From CAZFCK01 sp964517355 (GTDB lineage: Bacteria; Desulfobacterota; Desulfovibrionia; Desulfovibrionales; Desulfovibrionaceae), in contig CAZFCK010000066.1 of assembly GCA_964517355.1 (NCBI GenBank), positions 1 through 20,776 of the forward strand: 20,776 nt of DNA, read 5' to 3'. Below the pieces are notes generated by a model. It did not search any database. It saw nothing but the letters and a program-made list of their open reading frames with translations, and was not told the DNA's origin. Shown in pieces: positions 16,052-20,776 of the stretch (the first letter of the stretch is position 1; each line of letters starts with the position of its first letter). Position numbers and translations under genes: made by a program.

Positions 16052-17513
16052 TGTTCTCTCCAGATTGCGCCTTGGGGCCGTTTCCCCGGCTCAGCGCATC
16101 ATTGCTCGCGGATTCTTGCAAATCCTGGGTCCAGTTGCCGCCCAAGGCCCTGTGCAGTGTAATGCGGTAATTCAGCAGCTTGGCCCGCTGCACCACCAGA
16201 GACCGTTCTATTTTCTGTACACTGAGAATTTCCGTAATCAGGGTGAGGTAATCCGACTGCCCCTGCAAGTAACGCAGACGGGCCTGCATGCGCGCCTGCC
16301 TTGCCGCCTCAAGTTCTTCCTCCAGGGACATGATGTAGGCGCGCTGCTGTTTTTCCTGCACCAGCGCGTTTTCAACCTCCTGCACCGCCCCGGCCAGGGT
16401 GTCCTGATACGCCACGAGCTGTTCCTCAACTATGGCGCGTTGGCGCTCCACCTCCGCCCTCCGTGTTCCTCCGTCGATCAAAGGCGCCACAAAACTGGCC
16501 GCGAGCTTTTGTATCCAGTTGTCGAACAGGATACCCACGGTCACGCTGCTGTACGCCGCTTCCGCGGAAAGGGAAAAAGAGGGCAGCCTGTCGGCTCTGG
16601 CGGCGGCGACATCCCAATCGGAGGATTCCAGGCGCAGCAGTTCGGCGCGTACGTCGGGACGCTTGGTCAGGAGCTGCGACGGGATGCCGGTTCGCGGGAG
16701 CGGAATGGGTTCCGGAAGCGCATGATCGGCAATTTCCAATCCGGAAGCGCTCGAACGCCCCACAAGATAGGCAAGCGAATTCATGTAGACCTGCTCAGTG
16801 GAGTCCAGCAGCGGCAATTCCGCCTTGCTTCCGGCCACAACTTCCTGCTGCTGGGAAACGTCCAGGGCCGAGGCGAGTCCATTGGCGAAGCGCAATTTCT
16901 GCAAATCGAGCTGCTTCTCGTTCAGAGACACCTGCTCTTCCATAATCCTTCTTTCCGCGCGCGTCGCCAGGATATTCACCCACGCCGTGGCCACTTCCGC
17001 AGCCACGGTCATGGCCGCGCTTTCCAGATCCTGACGCGAGGCAAAGGCGTCCTTGACCGCGGCTGACCGCTCCGCGGCGATCCTTCCCCACAAATCCAGC
17101 TCATAGCTCGCCGCAACGCCCAGTTTCCAGGCTTCCGAATCCGCATATACATAGTCGGCGTCCGTGCTCGTCTGCGAATAGGAGCGATTGCCGGTCGTCG
17201 AGCCTTGGGCGTTCACCTGCGGATAGAGGGAGGCGCCCGCAATGCTGACGGCGGCCTGGGCCTGGCGCATTCTGGCCCAGGCTTTGCGCACGCTGAAGTT
17301 ATGCGTCAAGGCCCCGCTCACCAGATGATCGAGTTCCTCGCTGCCAAACGTCTTCCACCAGGCATCCGGCAGCACCTCTTCCTGTTCCGTGTCTATGGAA
17401 TATGCGCCGGGCAAGGGCAACGGCGTGCCTTTGCGCGGATCAGGCGCAAAAGGCTGGCAGGCCGCCAGGCTCACGATCACGGCGCAACTCAATATCAATC
17501 TATGCCAACGCAT
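16044..17513 (-). CDS. NodT-type outer-membrane efflux lipoprotein
   Basis: A 489-residue outer-membrane channel subunit of the TolC/NodT family. The start chosen gives MRWHRLILSCAVIVSLAAC, a lipoprotein signal peptide with lipobox LAAC and lipidated Cys19. AGAGG lies about 7 bases upstream of this ATG, whereas a longer frame from 17561 would put 16 extra residues before the signal and overlap the sigma gene. Two OEP repeats follow, each rich in coiled-coil heptads, for instance near EEQVSLNEKQLDLQKLRFAN and EEELEAARQARMQARLRYLQ. The gene lies 28 bases after the sigma factor gene and overlaps the fusion-protein gene by 8 bases, so it is part of one operon. Confidence 0.92.
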   Translation of the reverse strand: MRWHRLILSCAVIVSLAACQPFAPDPRKGTPLPLPGAYSIDTEQEEVLPDAWWKTFGSEELDHLVSGALTHNFSVRKAWARMRQAQAAVSIAGASLYPQVNAQGSTTGNRSYSQTSTDADYVYADSEAWKLGVAASYELDLWGRIAAERSAAVKDAFASRQDLESAAMTVAAEVATAWVNILATRAERRIMEEQVSLNEKQLDLQKLRFANGLASALDVSQQQEVVAGSKAELPLLDSTEQVYMNSLAYLVGRSSASGLEIADHALPEPIPLPRTGIPSQLLTKRPDVRAELLRLESSDWDVAAARADRLPSFSLSAEAAYSSVTVGILFDNWIQKLAASFVAPLIDGGTRRAEVERQRAIVEEQLVAYQDTLAGAVQEVENALVQEKQQRAYIMSLEEELEAARQARMQARLRYLQGQSDYLTLITEILSVQKIERSLVVQRAKLLNYRITLHRALGGNWTQDLQESASNDALSRGNGPKAQSGENNE

Positions 17514-17541
17514 GAGTTCCTCTTTATGGCGAACAGCAGTT

Positions 17542-18096
17542 TCATGACATATGTTCTCCAAGCTCCTCGCGCAGCCGCTTGCGGCCTCTGGCGAGCAAAG
17601 ACTCCACCGCGGGCACGGTGGTATTCAGAGCCTGGGCGATTTCATCATATTTCATCCCGTCCAGATGCCGCAAGAGCACCGCGGCCCGTTGTTTTTCCGG
17701 CAAGCCGCGCAGCGCGCGGACCAGCGCCTCCATGGAATCCGACCGCGCCAATACCCGTTCAGGGATATCGTGGTCCTCGCCTTCAGGCGGATGCGGCGAG
17801 GAACTGGCGCGTTGTTTGCGCATGGCGTCCACACACAGGTTGCGCGCAATACGCAGCAAAAAGGCTTTCAGTGACGCTTCCGGCCGATACGTGGCCGCCG
17901 TACGGTACAAGCGTAAAAACGTCTCTTGCGTAATGTCCTTGGCCTCTTCCGCGTCTCCCAAGAAATACACCACGAATTTATACACGCTGTCCTGGTATCG
18001 TGCCAAAAGACAAGAGAAAGCGGCTTCATCCCCCTTGGCGGCAAGGCGCACAAGCGCAGCATCTGACGCATCCTTGAAGGAGGCGCGAAAAAACAT
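17542..18096 (-). CDS. ECF sigma factor (sigma-70 family)
   Basis: A 184-residue RpoE-like ECF sigma factor with only regions 2 and 4. Region 2 spans about residues 10-85 and includes the core-binding stretch DITQETFLRLYR and the -10 recognition part FLLRIARNLCVDAMRKQR. A charged linker with HPPEGEDHD follows. Region 4 (about 124-175) has LPEKQRAAVLLRHLDGMKYD and a helix-turn-helix around EIAQALNTTVPAVESLLARG. I chose ATG 18096 because AAGG lies five bases upstream; an in-frame GTG at 18108 has no ribosome site. It sits between a sensor and anti-sigma pair and an efflux operon on the same strand, so it very probably drives these genes, and likely its own expression too. Release by the zinc-finger anti-sigma encoded upstream is the expected control. 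Confidence 0.93.
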   Translation of the reverse strand: MFFRASFKDASDAALVRLAAKGDEAAFSCLLARYQDSVYKFVVYFLGDAEEAKDITQETFLRLYRTAATYRPEASLKAFLLRIARNLCVDAMRKQRASSSPHPPEGEDHDIPERVLARSDSMEALVRALRGLPEKQRAAVLLRHLDGMKYDEIAQALNTTVPAVESLLARGRKRLREELGEHMS

Positions 18097-18162
18097 AATC
18101 GCCTTCACTTATTTTGGTGTGGCTATGTCCTTAACTCCGCAATGTGGGAATGACTTGTTTTT

Positions 18163-18302
18163 CCGAGGGGAAAACCTCTTGAAAGAGGTTCTTCCCTCGG
18201 GCTCCCTTTCCAGAACTTTTATATAACACTATTGTTATTATAAACTAAATCTTTGGAAGGGGGGTTCGGGGGGAGAACCTTTCTACAGAAGGTTTCCCGC
18301 CG
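18163..18302. repeat. Inverted pair of palindromic elements (BIME-like)
   Basis: Two copies of a GC-rich palindromic element face each other across an AT-rich centre. Arm 1 (18163-18216) folds CCGAGGG...AACCTCTT, loop GAAA, back onto GAGGTTCTTCCCTCGG. Arm 2 (18251-18302) is its reverse complement with about 70% identity over 48 aligned bases, and it folds by itself through GAACCTTTC and GAAGGTTTC. The centre (18217-18250) has a small hairpin ATAACA/TGTTAT. The layout resembles the paired repetitive extragenic palindromes known as BIMEs. The element fills most of the 251-base gap between the sensor gene and the sigma gene. No T-run follows either hairpin in the minus-strand direction, so it is not a simple terminator; it could stabilise or process mRNA. 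Confidence 0.7.
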
Positions 18303-18347
18303 AAGGCACTTTCGGAGTAAAGGAAATAACCACATATTTTGGATTAC

Positions 18348-18803
18348 TCAACGATGATCCAGCTCATCAGCCAATGCGCCGAAAAACACCGCACCCTTTT
18401 CGTTTCCCAGCAGTGCCCGGAGTTCCTTGAAATGCTCCACCCCCCTTTGCGTTCGCCGGGATTGCAGTTGTCCCAAACGCGCCAACAGGGCATCCAGCTT
18501 TTCTTGATCCGCGACATCCGCCTGTGAGAAAAAACGCATGATGGCAGCGCGGGTGGCCCATATATCCCTGTTGATTTCATGCATGTCATTTCCAAATGCG
18601 TCTATTTTCTTGCCCAGTTCCGCCCGTATCTCCGGTGTGGGGGCTGTTCTATCCAGGGCGCGCATTATGCTCTCGCGCCCTTTTTTATGCATGATCTCCA
18701 CATGATCGGGTTTGGTGAACAGCAAATAGCCCGCCATAAGTATGAAACCGGCATTCAGACAGAGCGAAAAGACGAGAACAAATCTTTTTGTCAACGGGTT
18801 CAC
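18348..18803 (-). CDS. Periplasmic metal-sensor-like protein (CnrX/Spy family)
   Basis: A 151-residue membrane-anchored periplasmic protein of the Metal_resist/CpxP-Spy group (PF13801). Residues 8-29 form one N-terminal helix and the rest is predicted helical and hairpin-like. The signature EHFKELRALLGNEKGAVFF near the end is typical, as is an Arg-rich middle helix. Histidines at 34, 39, 75 and 124 plus several methionines could bind metal, as in CnrX and NccX, but I cannot confirm a site. The start GTG 18803 overlaps the anti-sigma stop (GTGA), and its strong ribosome site GGAGG lies within the last codons of the anti-sigma gene, so the two are translationally coupled. In the cnr system the matching protein senses metal and controls the anti-sigma factor. 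The same job here is inference. Confidence 0.75.
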   Translation of the reverse strand: MNPLTKRFVLVFSLCLNAGFILMAGYLLFTKPDHVEIMHKKGRESIMRALDRTAPTPEIRAELGKKIDAFGNDMHEINRDIWATRAAIMRFFSQADVADQEKLDALLARLGQLQSRRTQRGVEHFKELRALLGNEKGAVFFGALADELDHR

Positions 18804-19219
18804 AGATATCCTCCGCCTGTTTCAAAATACGCGGCGTATGATTCAGCCAGCATAGATCCAGCGGAATTCTCCTGAAGCATATAAAAAACACCTCCAAGGA
18901 GCAGACCGCAAACCAGCCCCGCGGCGGCCAGGCCCAGTGTTGCGCCCCGCAGGCGTGAACCGGCGTTGCGCCACCATTCGCCGAAGCCTTGGATCTCGGT
19001 TTCCTTGCGGTACGCTTTGCGTATCGCCCCCCGCAATCCTTTGGGGACTTTGGGCTGTTCCAGATCTCCAAGCGCCGTAAAGAAAAGAGCCATCTTTTCG
19101 GCCTCTCCGGCACAGGCCGGACAGGAACCGAGATGCAAGCGTATCCGGCGCGCGACGTCGTCGGGCAACGCTTCGTCCATGTAGCTGTCGAGCAGCGTTC
19201 GCACTGTAGCGCAATCCAT
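18800..19219 (-). CDS. Zinc-finger anti-sigma factor (ZAS/zf-HC2)
   Basis: A 139-residue single-pass membrane protein. The N-terminal cytosolic domain carries the ZAS motif HLGSCPAC, His29-x3-Cys33-x2-Cys36, with Cys3 as a possible fourth ligand. Residues 93-115 form one membrane helix (GLAAAGLVCGLLLGGVFYML within it), leaving a short periplasmic tail of about 24 residues. ZAS proteins bind and inactivate their partner ECF sigma factor. The ATG at 19219 has a strong ribosome site AAGGAGG five bases upstream. It is the first gene of the operon, before the sensor gene it overlaps by four bases, and the sigma gene lies about 700 bases further on. The short periplasmic tail suggests that the separate sensor protein supplies the periplasmic input. 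Confidence 0.88.
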   Translation of the reverse strand: MDCATVRTLLDSYMDEALPDDVARRIRLHLGSCPACAGEAEKMALFFTALGDLEQPKVPKGLRGAIRKAYRKETEIQGFGEWWRNAGSRLRGATLGLAAAGLVCGLLLGGVFYMLQENSAGSMLAESYAAYFETGGGYL

Positions 19220-19406
19220 TTCTCCCTCCTTGGCCCGTTCCTCTTTTTACCACTTTCTCACTTTATAAACGCGCCACAAGGCTAAAACCTTCGCACATTT
19301 TTTTTATGTTACGCAAAATAAGGAGTTACGTCCGAATGCACAGTTTCCGGCGGGAGCAACGTTGGAGCATATCGACTACGATTTTTGGGCTAAAAGAATA
19401 AAGTAT

Positions 19407-19463
19407 AAAGTCGCGGGCTTTCGCGCACGCACGACGACCAGGGGAGGCCCCAGGACGCCGAGA
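19407..19463 (+). repeat. 57-bp interspersed repeat, copy A
   Basis: This stretch matches 20621-20677 in the same direction with about 84% identity (48 of 57 positions). Its core CCAGGGGAGGCCCCAGG is a near-perfect hairpin with one A-A mismatch. It lies upstream of the TetR gene, and copy B lies downstream. No protein-coding role is apparent. Confidence 0.75.
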
Positions 19464-19477
19464 GAAAAGGATATAGA

Positions 19478-19698
19478 ATGTCAATGCAGCTAGCTGAATC
19501 AAGGGGCGATTATTTTTGGCGTAAGCATTGTTTCAAGGCGGAGGGGTCAGCGTGGACAAAGATTTTCCCGAACTGCTATAAAAAGATGGGGGATCTGATG
19601 CGCCTATTGTATTGCATAAGGATAATATTTCAGCAGAGTACCCCGTCGCACACTGTATTCCGCATCCAGCAACAGCACCTTTGAAGATTATAGAATGA
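19478..19698 (+). pseudogene. Possible broken reading frame upstream of tetR-type gene
   Basis: A 68-codon frame from ATG 19478 to 19684 has a fair ribosome site (AAGGA) but an unconvincing protein. The neighbouring frame, 19525-19698, reads more like real protein: ALFQGGGVSVDKDFPELL, then an in-frame TAA at 19579-19581, then KDGGSDAPIVLHKDNISAEY and VAHCIPHPATAPLKIIE before TGA. A degraded gene end with a frameshift and a stop is one explanation; chance is another. I do not recognise the family. Confidence 0.22.
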
Positions 19699-19770
19699 GC
19701 TAACCATTTACAAACATAATTACTATGTATTACTGATTTAAAAACTTATCATTTCATTACGGCCCATGCC

Positions 19771-19828
19771 TCGTTACACTAGTATACGAATCTAATATCA
19801 AGTCCTCTCCTGACGGGTTGCACCGTCA
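19771..19828 (+). promoter_or_regulatory. Candidate operator sites before the TetR-family gene
   Basis: Two inverted repeats lie just upstream of the regulator. TGACGG at 19811-19816 pairs with CCGTCA at 19823-19828 around GTTGCA, ending 12 bases before the start codon. An imperfect one, TCGT (19771-19774) to ACGA (19786-19789), surrounds ACTAGT. TetR proteins usually bind such palindromes and repress their own gene. TACACT at 19775-19780 with TTCATT at 19753-19758 (16-base spacer) is a weak promoter candidate overlapping the second site. Confidence 0.35.
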
Positions 19829-19840
19829 TATGAGTGTGTT

Positions 19841-20548
19841 ATGACGCAAAACATTGCTCCCCAAAAAAAGAAAGCCCCTCTTGCGGCCGGGCACAATCCT
19901 GCTGATTCCAAGGACACGCGCATGGCGCTTATGCTGGCCGCTGGAGAACTATTCGCTAAATTCGGTTACGACGCCGTCAGCACGCGAGTGATCGCGGAAG
20001 CGGCCAAGGTCAATCTCGGCGGCATCCACTATCATTTCGGAAGCAAGGAAAAACTCTATGTCGAGGCTTTTCTCCTTTCCACAAAGAGCGGCGACCGAAC
20101 CAGTCTGGGCTCCGTGGCTGACGAGCACCCCCACCTTATGAAAACGCCCGAAGGGCAGGCTGAAGTAATACGCATCACCATGCGAAAAATATTCAAGGTC
20201 TTTTTCGCCGCCGACAAGCCGGAATGGCAGCAGCGATTGCTGTTGCGGGAAATCACCGACCCATCTTCCGCCAGACACATTCTTATACAGGAAATCTTCA
20301 AGCAGAGCCTTGAAGGCGATTTCAAATTCTTCCGCAGCATTCATCCGAAGGCCAGTTTATCCCAGATGCTCATCTGGGCGAACTTGATGCATTCACAAAT
20401 GATTTTTTATCTTATGACCAGGGAGACTTTCGACGAAATATTTCAACCGTCGCTGATCGATTCCGGCTTTTTCGACGAAGCCGCTCGGGAAACGGCCAAA
20501 GCTTTGATTCTTCTTTTGGGACTTCCGGCTGAGGAATCTGCTGCGTAA
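19841..20548 (+). CDS. TetR/AcrR-family transcriptional regulator
   Basis: A 235-residue DNA-binding repressor. After a basic, probably flexible N-terminus of about 23 residues, the TetR_N helix-turn-helix spans about residues 27-72, with ELFAKFGYDAVSTRVIAEAA and GGIHYHFGSKEKLY, the classic recognition segment. The C-terminal ligand-binding part, with RLLLREITDPS and QMLIWANLMHSQMIFYLM, resembles the CecR/YbiH (DUF1956) type. The start ATG 19841 has no strong ribosome site. A four-codon frame starting at ATG 19830 ends with TGA overlapping this ATG, which may help reinitiation. The gene is divergent from the RND efflux operon, and in E. coli CecR also controls export functions, so control of the pump operon as well as itself is plausible but not shown. 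Confidence 0.9.
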   Translation: MTQNIAPQKKKAPLAAGHNPADSKDTRMALMLAAGELFAKFGYDAVSTRVIAEAAKVNLGGIHYHFGSKEKLYVEAFLLSTKSGDRTSLGSVADEHPHLMKTPEGQAEVIRITMRKIFKVFFAADKPEWQQRLLLREITDPSSARHILIQEIFKQSLEGDFKFFRSIHPKASLSQMLIWANLMHSQMIFYLMTRETFDEIFQPSLIDSGFFDEAARETAKALILLLGLPAEESAA

Positions 20549-20620
20549 CTCTCGCTTTTTCCCCGTCAGCGCATTTATAATTTTCAGATTACGACTTTCG
20601 GATGACATGAAAAAAGGAAA

Positions 20621-20677
20621 AAAGTCGGTTGCTTTCGCGCCCGCAGGACGGCCAGGGGAGGCCCCTGGACGCCGGAA
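20621..20677 (+). repeat. 57-bp interspersed repeat, copy B
   Basis: Second copy of the element at 19407-19463, in the same orientation. Its core CCAGGGG, loop AGG, CCCCTGG is a perfect 7-base stem; relative to copy A the T at the centre of the 3' arm restores pairing. It starts 73 bases after the TetR-family stop codon. There is no T-run after it, so it is not a standard terminator. Confidence 0.75.
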
Positions 20678-20723
20678 AACGGACAATCTGACTTATATTT
20701 CTCCATAAATCTGGCACATTAAA

Positions 20724-20752
20724 GCATCTCACGCTTGAAAAGCGCTAGATGC
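20724..20752. repeat. Two-part hairpin near the window end
   Basis: GCATCT (20724-20729) pairs with AGATGC (20747-20752), and inside it CGCTT pairs with AAGCG around the loop GAA, leaving a symmetric two-base internal mismatch. This 13-position hairpin could be a weak terminator for the TetR-family gene or for a gene beyond the window, but only TCTTATGCATTT follows, which is a poor T-tract. It could also be another interspersed palindrome. Confidence 0.4.
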
Positions 20753-20776
20753 TCTTATGCATTTCCCTGGAACAAT

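Larger units (their letters stand above)
19220..19840. other. Long divergent intergenic region
   Basis: About 620 bases separate the anti-sigma gene from the divergent TetR gene. It must hold the promoters of both. On the minus strand there is a strong ribosome site and an AT-rich stretch, with an ACAT/ATGT inverted repeat around eight T near 19294-19309, but no clear promoter boxes. It also contains the first copy of a 57-base repeat, a possible broken reading frame, and palindromes just before the TetR gene, each listed separately. Base composition is more AT-rich than in the flanking genes. Confidence 0.5.

Noticed and set aside
19319..19348. ECF-type promoter before the anti-sigma gene (GGAAAC and TCCTTA on the minus strand)
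   Set aside because: The spacer of 18 bases and the poor -10 match are outside the usual ECF pattern, so I could not support it.
1..20776. CRISPR arrays, tRNA or rRNA genes, transposases, integrases
   Set aside because: I looked for them on both strands and saw no direct-repeat arrays, cloverleaf sequences, rRNA segments or transposase-like proteins.

Overview
The window is about 20.8 kb of fairly GC-rich bacterial chromosome with tightly packed genes. The gene families (short CstA transporter with a LytS-type kinase, DUF115/MAF protein, MobA-HD fusion, tripartite RND pump with NodT lipoprotein) and the GC-rich interspersed palindromes point to a Gram-negative anaerobe of the Desulfovibrio type. 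That assignment is inference from gene content; there is no rRNA or other marker gene here.

Layout. (1) 198-3456, plus strand: a LytS/BtsS-type histidine kinase followed by a compact CstA/BtsT-type peptide or pyruvate transporter and a clear rho-independent terminator; no LytTR response regulator is visible. (2) 3658-9681, plus strand: four closely packed genes for surface glycosylation. They are a DUF115 (MAF/MptE-like) protein, a bifunctional CDP-ribitol synthase of the Bcs1/Acs1 type (IspD-like plus SDR), a CDP-polyol phosphotransferase of the TagB/TagF family, and a GT2 glycosyltransferase with a helical N-terminal region. Together they look like a route that makes CDP-ribitol and transfers ribitol phosphate to a surface glycan or glycoprotein. 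(3) 9779-10963, minus strand: a MobA/MocA-like nucleotidyltransferase fused to an HD phosphohydrolase, with a possible small membrane protein gene upstream (11253-11435). (4) 11637-19219, minus strand: zinc-finger anti-sigma factor, periplasmic metal-sensor-like protein, ECF sigma factor, outer-membrane lipoprotein, membrane fusion protein, RND pump. This is the same order as cnrY-X-H-C-B-A, although the pump has multidrug-type rather than metal-type signature residues. (5) 19841-20548, plus strand: a TetR-family regulator, divergent from the pump operon and lying between two copies of a 57-bp repeat.

The regulatory reading is that the pump operon may answer to an envelope stress input (anti-sigma, sensor and sigma) and possibly also to the TetR protein. 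An inverted pair of palindromic elements sits inside the operon between the sensor gene and the sigma gene, where it could separate expression of the inhibitor from that of the sigma factor and pump.
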